Program-made: the position numbers and the translations under genes | Assembly: GCA_002373205.1 (NCBI GenBank) | Contig: DFJV01000023.1 | Coordinates: 1 to 24,156, forward strand | Source: Treponema sp. UBA3662 | GTDB taxonomy: Bacteria > Spirochaetota > Spirochaetia > Treponematales > Treponemataceae | Length of the DNA: 24,156 nt | Direction: 5' to 3' | Shown here: piece by piece, positions 1-7,078 of the stretch | Layout of the letters: each line of letters starts with the position of its first letter | Position numbering within the stretch: position 1 is the first letter of the stretch | The notes under the pieces: model-generated | Told to the model about the DNA's origin: nothing | Seen by the model: the letters and a program-made list of their open reading frames with translations, nothing else | The model's database searches: none

Positions 1-2
1 TC

Positions 3-134
3 GTTGCGGTTGCAAGAAAAATGGCAGAGCTTATGTACACTCTGCTGAAAAACAATAGCAGGTACGAGCCAAGGAAATTCGTGGCTCCGTTAAGCAGGAC
101 AGAACGCCTTGCAAAGCTTGCCGTTGCCGGATAA
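3..134 (+). CDS. IS110-family transposase, C-terminal end (cut by window edge)
   Basis: The reading frame is open from the first bases to a TAA at 132-134 and gives about 43 residues with no start inside the window. The stretch VARKMAELMYTLLKNNSRYEP is the typical C-terminal end of IS110/IS1111 transposases (family pattern: ARK, then a hydrophobic helix, then LKNG and Y-P). These enzymes are DEDD-type recombinases with a C-terminal serine-containing Tnp_20 domain; only the last helix of that domain is visible here. Whether the element is intact cannot be judged. In IS1111-type members the bridge RNA lies at the 3' end, so the non-coding bases 135-237 could belong to the element. Confidence 0.8.
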   Translation, partial: VAVARKMAELMYTLLKNNSRYEPRKFVAPLSRTERLAKLAVAG

Positions 135-187
135 GAAATCAAGGACTGGAGTAACTTTTTTTTGTTACCCTCTTGACAAAATCATAG

Positions 188-212
188 GATTCTCGGGCTC
201 GACCCGGGAATC
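188..212. repeat. Palindromic repeat, CTCGA-loop family, copy 1
   Basis: GATTC-T-CGGG, loop CTCGA, CCCG-G-GAATC: a 10-bp stem with one T:G pair around the five-base loop CTCGA. The same loop with different but self-complementary stems occurs at 5654-5674 (and two further tandem copies) and at 19447-19469. It lies between the transposase stop and the 3' end of the next minus-strand gene. Confidence 0.65.
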
Positions 213-237
213 TTTATCCCCAATCCCAAACGCAAAG

Positions 238-498
238 TTACAAATCCAAATCCCCAAGAATAGCCCGCAAAAAAGAATTCCCCACCTTGGCAAGAGCCAA
301 AAGCTCCTTAACATCCTCAAATTCCTGCATCAAGCCGTATTCCTGCCCAAAGAAAACCTTAAGCCCGCCCTTTCCGTCAGACTCAGCCCTAAGCGCATAC
401 CTCTTGCCGCCATATTCAAAAGAAAAATCCCTTCTTGCATTCAAAAAATCAACAAACTGTTCAACCGTCATACCCCAAGCATACCAATCCCCCAGCAA
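238..498 (-). CDS. Small protein of unknown function (about 86 aa)
   Basis: I do not recognise the family. The product (from MTVEQFVDFLN onward) is soluble-looking, with an amphipathic N-terminal helix, a central beta-rich part (FSFEYGGKRYALRAE) and a C-terminal helix ending in LRAILGDLDL. No signal peptide or membrane segment is visible. The composition looks like a real globular protein rather than a chance frame. The start is uncertain: TTG at 498 has GGAAAG eight bases upstream on the minus strand, whereas the first ATG, at 469-471, has no usable ribosome site. With the ATG the protein is 77 aa. It stands alone, convergent with the transposase remnant. The 126-bp direct repeat begins just upstream of it. 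Confidence 0.6.
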   Translation of the reverse strand: MLGDWYAWGMTVEQFVDFLNARRDFSFEYGGKRYALRAESDGKGGLKVFFGQEYGLMQEFEDVKELLALAKVGNSFLRAILGDLDL

Positions 499-530
499 AA
501 AATCAACTTTCCTTTCCTGTCATCAATTCT

Positions 531-656
531 GTGCGTAACGTAAAGAAAATATGGCAGAAAGGCCCTTGCCCCAATTACTGTAGAAGACAAGTGTGGGGCT
601 CGATGATTCTAATGCAAAAAACATGCCGAGAAAGCACTGGAATGGAGGCAGGAAAC
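531..656. repeat. 126-bp direct repeat, copy 1
   Basis: This copy starts at GTGCGTAACG and ends at GGCAGGAAAC. It is repeated at 709-835 with only a few substitutions and one inserted T. The copies are 178 bp apart, start to start. Neither holds a convincing gene. Inside, GCCCCA and TGGGGC can pair, and CTTG/CAAG nearby can pair across that stem, so a small folded transcript is possible but unproven. Confidence 0.85.
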
Positions 657-708
657 TCGATTCTAAAAATTTATTCTTGCCTAATAAACCCATAAGGAAA
701 TCAATTTG

Positions 709-835
709 GTGCGTAACGTAAAGAAAATATGGCAGAAAGGTCCCTTGCCCCAATTACTGTAGAAGACAAGTGTGGGGCTCGATAATTCTAATGCAAAAAA
801 TATGCCGAGAAAGCACTGGAATGGAGGCAGGAAAC
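709..835. repeat. 126-bp direct repeat, copy 2
   Basis: Second copy of the repeat at 531-656, about 97% identical by eye, with one extra T in the GGTCCC run. It abuts a separate inverted repeat: AAAGCACT at 810-817 inside this copy is complementary to AGTGCTTT at 931-938. Confidence 0.85.
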
Positions 836-860
836 GTGGCAAAAAAGCATTTGCGCGGAG

Positions 861-905
861 CGAGCGAAGCGAGTCAGATACCTTGTATCCGCGCTCGGCT
901 TTTTT
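861..905 (+). terminator. Possible terminator hairpin in gene-free region
   Basis: CGAGCG (861-866) pairs with CGCTCG (892-897). An inner hairpin GATAC-CTT-GTATC lies at 877-889, and GGC plus a T-run follows. No gene ends immediately upstream, so it may close a transcript that crosses the direct repeats or simply be one of the many local palindromes. The rest of 836-1000 holds nothing else I can support. Confidence 0.4.
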
Positions 906-1008
906 GACGCGGTTCCCTGCTGGGAATGGAAGTGCTTTCGTGTTTACATTTGCACTTGCCTTCTACATGTAAAGTAAATTTATTTTCCCAAAAATCAAAA
1001 ATGCGTGT

Positions 1009-1014
1009 TATAAT
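1009..1014 (+). promoter_or_regulatory. -10 box for the DUF937 gene
   Basis: TATAAT preceded by TGT (partly extended -10). No good -35 lies 17 bp upstream. The start site would fall near 1021, just before three tandem dyads that occupy the untranslated leader. Confidence 0.6.
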
Positions 1015-1026
1015 AAAAGCATATTT

Positions 1027-1071
1027 CAATCTTATAGATTGTAATCTTATAGATTGCAATCTAAAGATTTG
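1027..1071. repeat. Three tandem 15-bp dyads (candidate operator array)
   Basis: Units 1027-1041, 1042-1056 and 1057-1071 each read CAATCT-N3-AGATTG (the second begins with T, the third has an altered centre and an extra T). They lie directly between the -10 box and the ribosome site of the DUF937 gene. The arrangement fits adjacent sites for a dimeric regulator, or an RNA leader that can form alternative hairpins. Confidence 0.75.
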
Positions 1072-1088
1072 ACTTTACAGGAGCAATT

Positions 1089-1730
1089 ATGGACGCATCA
1101 TCAATTTTAACGGCTATGCTAAGCACATCCAACATCAAGAACATCGGAAAAGCATCTGGCGCTTCCTCCGACCAAGTAAAGAGCGTTTTAACAAGCGCAC
1201 TTCCAACCCTTTTGTCCGGGGCAAGCACCCAGGCAAACACAGCCTCAACCGCAGCTGGCTTCCTTCAGGCACTCACAAGCCATGCCGGCGACTCCGCAAG
1301 CAAGATAGACCTTGGCGACGGGGCAAAAATCCTTTCACATTTGTTGGGCTCTTCCCAGGCAAAAAACACAACTTCAATCGCAAAGGCATCCGGCGTAGAA
1401 AAGTCTACGGTAACATCCATCCTTGCAGCAGCCGCACCCTTGCTTCTTAGCGTACTGGGCAAGCAGTCAAACGACTCCGGCGTGAGCGGCAATGCATTAG
1501 GCTCCCTCTTGGGCGGACTTTCTGCCGGCAACATGGGCTCTCTTCTTACAGGCCTCTTGGGTGGCACATCTTCTTCTGGCACAAGTTCATCTTCAAGCTC
1601 ATCATCCAGCAAACCCGCAAAGAAACCTGCCGCAAAAAAGCCTGCTGCAAAGAAACCTGCCGCCAAAAAAGACAGCGACACCCTCTCCCAGGTTGCAGGC
1701 CTTGTCGGAAGCCTCCTTTCGGGCAAGTAA
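1089..1730 (+). CDS. DUF937 family protein with Ser-rich linker and Lys/Pro/Ala repeats
   Basis: A 213-residue protein, start ATG at 1089 with GGAGC eight bases upstream. Residues 1 to about 125 match the DUF937 pattern: two similar helical halves, each with a short helix-turn-helix-like unit (KASGASSDQVKSVL and KASGVEKSTVTSIL) followed by a hydrophobic helix ending in LPTLLSG or APLLLSV. Then come a Gly/Leu-rich segment, a run of serines (about residues 160-172) and repeated KKPAA units, ending in a DUF937-like tail (LVGSLLSGK). No signal peptide is seen, so it is probably cytoplasmic. The function of DUF937 is not established. The Lys/Ala/Pro repeats resemble nucleic-acid-binding tails, but that is inference. 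Confidence 0.85.
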   Translation: MDASSILTAMLSTSNIKNIGKASGASSDQVKSVLTSALPTLLSGASTQANTASTAAGFLQALTSHAGDSASKIDLGDGAKILSHLLGSSQAKNTTSIAKASGVEKSTVTSILAAAAPLLLSVLGKQSNDSGVSGNALGSLLGGLSAGNMGSLLTGLLGGTSSSGTSSSSSSSSSKPAKKPAAKKPAAKKPAAKKDSDTLSQVAGLVGSLLSGK

Positions 1731-1864
1731 GCCTTTTGCATTTCCCTGCCGGGGCAACCTTTGCCTTGGCGCGGCAATGCAGTAAAGATAGCTTGACATC
1801 TGCCGTAATTCTGCGGCGGATTTTTCCTTGCGCTGCACGTCCGCAAAGACGTGAAGGAGTAACA

Positions 1865-2713
1865 ATGAAAAAGTTTTTGATGGTAATGGCCTTTCTCTTC
1901 TCTTTTACCAGCCTTTTTGCACAGGAAGAGGAAACCATCGTTTTTACCGAAGGCGTGCATGTTCCCCGCACATACACAATCACCAAAGACAAAATAAGCA
2001 TTCATGACGAAGAAACAGAAACAACGGAAGAACTTGACTGCAGCAGATTTTTCCTTGGCGAAGACAAATTCTATCATTTCATAAACAAAGGTGATGTTGA
2101 GGAAATCGCTTTCTTTGCCAACAATTCCCACGTCCAGTTTTTCTCCCTCGAATATGTGGAAGATGAAAGTACCGAGTCGTTTCTGGAATGGGAGCGGTCA
2201 TTCAGAAAGACCGTGCAGGAAAACGACATGTATTTTTCCTTCCGTGACTTTGGTGCAAAATATTCGGCAAGTTCCGAGCTAAAGGAAAAGACTACAAAAT
2301 ATGTCGCAGAAAACCTTGCAACCTTTTTCCTTCCACCTGCCGACAAGGGAAGCTCTTCAACTTGGGATACCGAACATAAGCCTTGGGTAGAAGGCGCAAA
2401 AGGCTACGGAATAAACCAGTACATAAAGTTAAAAACGACAACTCCGTTTTCCAGCCTTTCAATCGTAAACGGCTACGTAGACTTTTACCGCAGGGACTTG
2501 TACAAAAAGAATTCCAGAGTAAAAACCTTCCGCGTAAAAGACCTTGATAACAAACTGGAATACGACATTAGCCTAAAGGATGAAGTGGTCTCCCAGAGAA
2601 TTGAGCTTGAAAAGCCGACCAGCAATATAATCCTTTACATCAAGGAAGTCTACAAGGGCGACAAGTGGGACGACACCTGCGTCTCAAGCCTTGTACCGGC
2701 TAACTTCGATTAA
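1865..2713 (+). CDS. Secreted protein with NADase-type glycan-binding (discoidin-like) domain
   Basis: A 282-residue protein. The start at ATG 1865 is chosen because AAGGAG lies six bases upstream and a signal peptide follows (MKKFLMVMAF..., cleavage expected after LFA at residue 19); the open frame runs further upstream but lacks these signs. The C-terminal half (about residues 150-278) carries the pattern of the NADase-type glycan-binding domain common in Treponema exported proteins: WVEGAKGYGINQYI, NGYVDFYRRDLYKKNSRVK, the SLKDE strand, and a YKGDKWDDTCVSSL end. Such domains have a galactose-binding-like fold. The N-terminal part is beta-rich and acidic and not recognised. Location is probably periplasm or outside the cell. 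It appears monocistronic. Confidence 0.8.
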   Translation: MKKFLMVMAFLFSFTSLFAQEEETIVFTEGVHVPRTYTITKDKISIHDEETETTEELDCSRFFLGEDKFYHFINKGDVEEIAFFANNSHVQFFSLEYVEDESTESFLEWERSFRKTVQENDMYFSFRDFGAKYSASSELKEKTTKYVAENLATFFLPPADKGSSSTWDTEHKPWVEGAKGYGINQYIKLKTTTPFSSLSIVNGYVDFYRRDLYKKNSRVKTFRVKDLDNKLEYDISLKDEVVSQRIELEKPTSNIILYIKEVYKGDKWDDTCVSSLVPANFD

Positions 2714-2789
2714 CCATAAAATTTTTCTGGAGCGGCATTTATGGTCTTACTGTGCGTAAGGCTACGCCGTTCCTCAGTTTTTCGTATTA

Positions 2790-2862
2790 CCCGCTTTCCA
2801 AGGCTACGCTTGCGCTCCGGCCCGCCTGCGGCGGTCTTGCTTCGCAACCTTTCCAATCGGGG
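2790..2862 (-). repeat. Dispersed palindromic repeat, family A (copy 1)
   Basis: Read on the minus strand it runs from CCCCGATTGGAA to GGAAAGCGGG, the same frame of conserved blocks as the copies at 10231, 12664, 17849, 19619 and 23356. It lies between the convergent 3' ends of the glycan-binding gene and the minus-strand small-gene operon. The rest of 2714-2920 shows nothing else clear. Confidence 0.7.
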
Positions 2863-2920
2863 CTAGGCTCTATCTGCAAAAGCTGTTCAGATCTACCTTG
2901 TTGTCTTTCACCTTCATGAT

Positions 2921-3199
2921 TCAATCCTCATCGTTTGAATGTTTATCATTTTTATCTTGCTTTTTTTTCAGGCAAGTTGCAAAAACAGCCACCAGCATCA
3001 GCGCAATGATAATCCAGCCACCGTTTTCTTGGATAAATACAAGTATGTGGTTAATCAGATTTTTTATGTCATCAATCAAATCGTAGAAACTTACGGATGA
3101 TTTTGGATTGTGGCTCATTCGTGGAAAGTGGTAAAAATTTCTTCCCCATGCCGTTCCCGAGGGCACAAGCGCCACCAAAAGCCAATATTTCCTTTTCAT
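2921..3199 (-). CDS. Small membrane protein of unknown function (92 aa)
   Basis: Start ATG at 3199 (an upstream in-frame start at 3217 is less likely), with AAGGAA about ten bases upstream. The N-terminus MKRKYWLLVALVP resembles a signal peptide. A strong membrane segment follows at about residues 60-78 (GWIIIALMLVAVFATC), then a highly charged Lys/Asp tail. The middle (FYDLIDDIKNLINHILVFIQ) is an amphipathic helix. No family is recognised. It follows the 64-aa gene by 47 bases and is probably in the same transcript from the promoter at 3465-3493. Confidence 0.6.
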   Translation of the reverse strand: MKRKYWLLVALVPSGTAWGRNFYHFPRMSHNPKSSVSFYDLIDDIKNLINHILVFIQENGGWIIIALMLVAVFATCLKKKQDKNDKHSNDED

Positions 3200-3246
3200 C
3201 AGAGTTTTTCCTTGCAAAGATTTTTTTTAAGAAAAAGATTTTCCGT

Positions 3247-3441
3247 CTAGTCTTCATCCTTATCGTAACGGCTGTAAAACTCTTTGGAAGAACTAACCCC
3301 ACTCCAGGCAGTGCGCTTTTCGTAAAGCATCTCCGCATCTTCCCGCCCCTGAATATTAGCCCACTCTGAATACCGTCCGCTTTCCAAAGGCCTTATTTCG
3401 TCTTTTTTCTTTTCGTCCAAATCTTCCTTACCGTTTGCCAT
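3247..3441 (-). CDS. Small charged protein of unknown function (64 aa)
   Basis: Start ATG at 3441 with GGAAGG five bases upstream. The product is rich in Lys, Asp and Glu, with an aromatic-containing middle (RYSEWANIQGREDAEMLYE) and no membrane segment. No family is recognised. It is the first gene behind a near-consensus promoter, which strongly supports it being real, and is followed by the 92-aa membrane protein on the same strand. Confidence 0.6.
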   Translation of the reverse strand: MANGKEDLDEKKKDEIRPLESGRYSEWANIQGREDAEMLYEKRTAWSGVSSSKEFYSRYDKDED

Positions 3442-3464
3442 CTTTTCCTTCCTTCTACGCCCCA

Positions 3465-3493
3465 ATAATAATTACAAAAAAGCCCACTGTCAA
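3465..3493 (-). promoter_or_regulatory. Promoter TTGACA-N17-TATTAT for the minus-strand small-gene operon
   Basis: On the minus strand, TTGACA (complement of 3488-3493), a 17-bp spacer and TATTAT (complement of 3465-3470). The start site should be near 3459, giving a leader of under 20 bases that still contains the ribosome site. It diverges from the promoter of the structured RNA at 3533-3561. Confidence 0.8.
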
Positions 3494-3532
3494 CAAAAGT
3501 TTTTTCTTAAAAAAATTCTGCGAAAAAATAAG

Positions 3533-3561
3533 TTAATACAAATAGCATAAATAAATAGAAT
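3533..3561 (+). promoter_or_regulatory. Promoter TTAATA-N17-TAGAAT for the structured RNA
   Basis: A -35 matching 4 of 6 and a -10 matching 5 of 6 at the ideal 17-bp spacing. The predicted start is near 3568, just ahead of the folded region. The surroundings are very A/T-rich, so chance similarity is possible. Confidence 0.5.
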
Positions 3562-3567
3562 TCAGAA

Positions 3568-3817
3568 GTATAAGTGTGCAAGGAGAACTGCCTGTATCAT
3601 GGATAAAAATCGCTGTGAATTAAATGAAACTGGGTTCTTAGGCATATCGCGAAACGTTGAGCGATATGGCCCTAAGCCGTGCCCGAGATGAGACGGTAGC
3701 AAGTGCGTACCGTTGAAGGGTGGTTTGGATGGGGAAAAACAGCGGGCTTCGGACTCTGAGCGGTTTTTCCCCCTCCAAGTTTGGGGTTCAAGGAGAACTC
3801 CCTTGAAAATATTTTTT
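3568..3817 (+). ncRNA. Candidate structured non-coding RNA, family unknown (about 250 nt)
   Basis: No protein frame explains this stretch, yet it holds consecutive strong hairpins. H1: CTTAG plus GCATATCGC (3637-3650) pairs with GCGATATG and CCTAAG (3661-3676) with a two-base bulge and a 10-base loop. H2: ACGGTA (3693-3698) with TACCGT (3708-3713). H3: GGGGAAAAAC (3731-3740) with GTTTTTCCCC (3763-3772), extended by TTTGGA/TCCAAG for a 16-bp arm. A terminator-like hairpin follows at 3787-3807. The 11-mer CAAGGAGAACT occurs at both ends (3579 and 3789). Base composition is richer in G/C than the flanks. It matches none of 6S RNA, SRP RNA, tmRNA, RNase P or the riboswitches I can recall. The AAA+ gene downstream has its own leader. 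Confidence 0.6.
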
Positions 3818-3823
3818 ATTTTT
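3787..3823 (+). terminator. Terminator of the structured RNA
   Basis: TTCAAGG (3787-3793) pairs with CCTTGAA (3801-3807), followed by a T-rich tail (TATTTTTTATTTTT). It would end the RNA about 60 bases before the AAA+ start codon. Confidence 0.55.
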
Positions 3824-3889
3824 CCTCCAGTCTATCATAGGATGAAAGTCTAATATGATATATTACTCAGTAAACTAACGGAGGTATAT

Positions 3890-5563
3890 ATGGCAAACAA
3901 AGACAGCATCAACTTTAATGTATTGGACTCAATTTCCGTAATTGCAAACAAGCTTGCCGATTCCAGGCTAAGAATCAGAAGAACTCAGGAATTCTCCAAG
4001 GCACAGGAAAGACTCGACTCCTATTTTAAGACAACAAGCGATGCAACATGGATGCTTTGCGGCATCATCTCCTACTATTTTGACAACAATGGCCATGCTT
4101 GCAATTTTAACGAACTTTCAGATTTCTTTTGCGTACCAGTAATGAAAGTCCTATCTTACAAAAGCGATATTGAGTCCCTGCTCAAAAAAGGCTATATAAC
4201 AAACACGATGGGGCTGGATAGCAATGAAGTGGGACTGCAAAATAGTTTTGAACTTTCTAGAGATCTTCTCCATTGTATTATCAGCAACAAGAAAATCACC
4301 ATCACAGACAAAAACGAAGGCGAAGACTTTGTGTTTTCAACAATTAGAAAAATGGGAGCGCTAATAGAAAGCCCCCTTATGAGCTTTGAAAAGATTTCAG
4401 AAATAATGACTATGGAAAAAAAGCTTGTGCACAATTCCTTCTTTGCCGAGACAATAAAACTTGTTCCTGACGTTCATGACAGAATGTTTTTCTATAACTG
4501 TTGCTCGGATTTGTTTACTGGATTCGAATCAAGATTGTCTTCTACAATAGAAAGCGCTTATGGCGATAGCTCAAAAAAATTCAAAGTCGCAGATGAGTTC
4601 ATGAATGAAAGCCACGTCCTTCTAAAAAAAGGCTTGATTGAATTTACAAATAAGGGAAACCTTATGGATTCTGCTGTTGAACTTTCTGCAACGGCAAAAG
4701 AAATGCTTTTGGGCGAAAACGCAAAACTGTTTACAAAATCCGCAAAAGGTACGGAAATAATTCAGCCCCAGTCCATAAAGCAAAAGGTCCTCTTCTATGC
4801 CAGGGAAAACGAAGCAGAAATCAACCGCCTAAAATCATCCCTGCACGAAGAAAACCTGCGCCCCATTCAGAAACGCCTGCTAGAAAAAGGCCTCCCCCAA
4901 GGAATTGCTGTCCTGCTCTACGGTGCGCCCGGTACCGGAAAAACGGAAAGCGTCTATCAGATTGCAAAAGAAACAGACAGGCAAATTCTCCATGTGGACA
5001 TAAGCAGCGCAAAATCCTGCTGGTTTGGTGAAAGCGAAAAAAACATCAAGAAAGTTTTTACCGACTACAGAAGCTTGTGCAAAACCGCAAAAAGCGACAA
5101 GAACGGAAAAATGCCCATCCTGCTTTTTAACGAAGCAGATGCCATACTTTCAAAACGCAAAGATTCTGCAAGCGGAAATGTGGTTCAGACGGAAAACGCC
5201 ATGCAGAACATCATCCTGGAAGAAATGGAAAAGCTCGAAGGCATAATGATTTGCACCACAAACCTTGCCACCAATCTTGACGCCGCCTTTGAAAGGCGCT
5301 TCTTGTTCAAGATAAAATTCGAAAACCCAACAGTAGAAGCCAAGCAAAAAATCTGGAAGTCAAAATTGGACTGGCTCAATGATGACATGATTTTGTCCGT
5401 GGCACAAAACTATGACTTAAGCGGCGGCCAAATAGACAACATAGTCAGAAAAATCACCATGGATGAAATCCTCAACGGCAAAAGACCAGATTTAAACGAA
5501 CTGCACCAGCTCTGCAAAAGCGAAAGACTAGGCAGCGCCGAAAAAAGAATCGGCTTCTTCTAA
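3890..5563 (+). CDS. AAA+ ATPase with N-terminal winged-helix-like region
   Basis: A 557-residue protein, start ATG with GGAGG seven bases upstream. The C-terminal AAA+ module has Walker A GAPGTGKT (about residues 345-352), Walker B ILLFNEAD (about 410-417; Asn replaces the usual Asp before Glu, which I recall as usual in this subfamily), a sensor-1 region CTTNLATNLD, and arginine-finger candidates in FERRF (about 467-471). Residues 1 to about 270 are helical, with stretches that look like winged helices. The nearest relatives I can name are the single-gene AAA ATPases of Bacteroidetes and spirochaetes annotated only as ATP-binding protein. No protease domain or membrane segment is seen, so the substrate is unknown. 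The upstream structured RNA and the downstream WYL regulator and nucleases make a defence-type role possible but unproven. Confidence 0.8.
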   Translation: MANKDSINFNVLDSISVIANKLADSRLRIRRTQEFSKAQERLDSYFKTTSDATWMLCGIISYYFDNNGHACNFNELSDFFCVPVMKVLSYKSDIESLLKKGYITNTMGLDSNEVGLQNSFELSRDLLHCIISNKKITITDKNEGEDFVFSTIRKMGALIESPLMSFEKISEIMTMEKKLVHNSFFAETIKLVPDVHDRMFFYNCCSDLFTGFESRLSSTIESAYGDSSKKFKVADEFMNESHVLLKKGLIEFTNKGNLMDSAVELSATAKEMLLGENAKLFTKSAKGTEIIQPQSIKQKVLFYARENEAEINRLKSSLHEENLRPIQKRLLEKGLPQGIAVLLYGAPGTGKTESVYQIAKETDRQILHVDISSAKSCWFGESEKNIKKVFTDYRSLCKTAKSDKNGKMPILLFNEADAILSKRKDSASGNVVQTENAMQNIILEEMEKLEGIMICTTNLATNLDAAFERRFLFKIKFENPTVEAKQKIWKSKLDWLNDDMILSVAQNYDLSGGQIDNIVRKITMDEILNGKRPDLNELHQLCKSERLGSAEKRIGFF

Positions 5564-5594
5564 AACTAAAATAATTTGTCGTGCCCCAAAAAAA

Positions 5595-5648
5595 CTGTCA
5601 TGCCTAAAAAAACTGTCATGCCTAAAAAAACTGTCATGCCTAAAAAAA
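5595..5648. repeat. Tandem repeat, three units of 18 bp
   Basis: The unit CTGTCATGCCTAAAAAAA occurs exactly three times with period 18, then runs into the 80-bp repeat, which starts with the similar CTGTCATTCC. It lies directly after the AAA+ stop codon. The block shares its CTGTCAT start with the palindromic repeats elsewhere in the window. Confidence 0.9.
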
Positions 5649-5865
5649 CTGTCATTCCGAACTCGATTCGGAATCTGTAAAACTTTGCATCCAATCTATC
5701 ACAAAAACCTGTCATTCCGAAAAAGAGCCTGTCATTCCGAACTCGATTCGGAATCTGTAAAGCTTTGCATCCAATCTATCATAAAAACCTGTCATTCCGA
5801 AAAAGAGCCTGTCATTCCGAACTCGATTCGGAATCTGTAAAACTTTACATCCAATATATCATAAA
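5649..5865. repeat. Tandem 80-bp repeat, 2.7 units, each with a CTCGA-loop palindrome
   Basis: Copies start at 5649, 5729 and 5809 (the last is partial). Each begins CTGTCATTCCGAA and contains the perfect palindrome ATTCCGAA-CTCGA-TTCGGAAT (first copy 5654-5674), then CCAATCTATC. The first two copies also carry a shorter CTGTCATTCCGAAAAAGAGC segment. The last copy ends in the dyad near the WYL promoter. Together with the 18-bp units it fills the gap between the AAA+ and WYL genes. Confidence 0.9.
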
Positions 5866-5898
5866 GTGATAGCATTTTTAAAACAGCCATGTTATAAT
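5857..5898 (+). promoter_or_regulatory. WYL gene promoter with dyad operator candidate
   Basis: The -10 TATAAT is at 5893-5898. The dyad TATCA-TAAAG-TGATA at 5857-5871 covers the place where a -35 would sit; no good -35 hexamer is present, which would fit an activated or regulated promoter. The same dyad form (CTATCA-N5-TGATAG) occurs at the next promoter, 7079-7095. Start of transcription is expected at or next to the ATG at 5905. Confidence 0.6.
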
Positions 5899-5904
5899 AT
5901 GAGC

Positions 5905-6960
5905 ATGAGTAAAAAACTTGACGACTTAGTAAAGGAAAGAAACAAGGAAAAATTAGAGGAAAAACGCCGCAACAAGCGCTTAAACCCAAAACTCGCCGAG
6001 CGCGATTATGACATGCTGCGCATTCTCCGCACTCCGCCCACTGATCCTACAATAAAATACAACGCAAAGTTTTTTGAGAAGTATTTTGATGTTGCCGAAA
6101 TTACAATTTACCGCATGGTAAGAAAGCTAAAGGACATGGATCTTCTAGAAGAAAAGCAAATAGGCGGAAGCTATGCAATCAAGAAAAAAGTGGAGCAAAT
6201 ATATTCAAAAAAAACAGAAGACGACATTGCCCTTGTTGCAAGCCTAAGGGGACTTTTGCAGCACTTTGAACACACACCCCTCTTTGAAAAAGTCACAAAG
6301 CTCATATATTTTTTACAGCCTAAAGTTGCAAAAAACGACTCCCTCTTGTCATCTGGCCGCGTAATAGTTGCGCCCCAGATGGAATATAACATCAAGACAG
6401 AAAACTGGGATCTCGTTAATGAGGCTCTCGATAAAAACTTCAAAATAAAATTTCACTACACAAAATTTTATTCCAACAAAAAATCTCAGCGGACGGTCTG
6501 TCCCTACCAGCTTATCTTGGACAACGGAGTTGTATATCTTTTTGCCTACAGTGAATATGCAGACAACATCATTTTGTACGACTTAAATTTTATGGCGGAC
6601 ATCATCGTTACAAATGAAAAGTTTACGCTGCCCAAGAATTATGACTTTAACAACTATAGTGGCGGCGGAAGACTCGGCGCCTTTAAAGAAGACAAAATAC
6701 AAAACTTCAAAATCCGCTTTACCGGTTACGCCAAAGACTGGATGAAATACCACAAATGGGCAAACGACCAGCAAATAAAAGCAGAAGACCAAGACTCCCT
6801 AACCATAACTTTTTCCTCCGCCCAAGAATTCAAAGTCCTAAGGGAAGTCCTAAAATGGGGCACCGATGCCCAACCCCTGGCCCCCAAATCCTTAGTCAAA
6901 CGCTGGCGCGAAGAAATAGCCGGCATGTACGAAATGACTATGGCGGGCAAAGAGAAATAA
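5905..6960 (+). CDS. WYL-domain transcriptional regulator
   Basis: About 351 residues from ATG 5905 (ATG 5899 is two codons upstream). A consensus TATAAT ends seven bases before 5905, so the open frame further upstream cannot be translated from this promoter and the mRNA is probably leaderless. The N-terminus is very basic (residues 1-30), followed by a winged helix at about 33-95 (RDYDMLRILRT..., TIYRMVRKLKDMDLLEE). The WYL domain spans about 175-255, with the strands FKIKFHYTKF and the signature-like VYLFAYSE, and a C-terminal extension (WCX-like) follows to about 340. WYL proteins bind DNA and sense a nucleotide or nucleic-acid ligand; several control phage-defence genes (for example CapW, BrxR). 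The dyad at its promoter suggests autoregulation. Confidence 0.85.
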   Translation: MSKKLDDLVKERNKEKLEEKRRNKRLNPKLAERDYDMLRILRTPPTDPTIKYNAKFFEKYFDVAEITIYRMVRKLKDMDLLEEKQIGGSYAIKKKVEQIYSKKTEDDIALVASLRGLLQHFEHTPLFEKVTKLIYFLQPKVAKNDSLLSSGRVIVAPQMEYNIKTENWDLVNEALDKNFKIKFHYTKFYSNKKSQRTVCPYQLILDNGVVYLFAYSEYADNIILYDLNFMADIIVTNEKFTLPKNYDFNNYSGGGRLGAFKEDKIQNFKIRFTGYAKDWMKYHKWANDQQIKAEDQDSLTITFSSAQEFKVLREVLKWGTDAQPLAPKSLVKRWREEIAGMYEMTMAGKEK

Positions 6961-7078
6961 ACGCAATCTGCCAAATGGCGTTTCTGTAGACGCATGTGTT
7001 ATTGTCGTGTGTCTGTTTGGTGATGGCACATTTTGTGCAAAAAACTCAACATTCGGCCTATATAAAAAATATTTTAGG

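Noticed and set aside
523..753. 76-aa minus-strand frame across the direct repeats
   Set aside because: It arises from the duplicated sequence itself, with no ribosome site and no protein-like pattern.
1265..2131. Long minus-strand frame (288 aa) over the DUF937 gene
   Set aside because: It lies opposite two well-supported genes; its Ala/Phe-Gly repeats mirror the Lys/Pro/Ala repeats of the sense strand.
3568..3817. Retron msr-msd or group II intron
   Set aside because: No reverse transcriptase nearby, the end repeats are direct rather than inverted, and no domain V-like hairpin was found.
5595..5865. CRISPR array
   Set aside because: Units are directly adjacent with near-identical sequence and no unique spacers; no cas genes.
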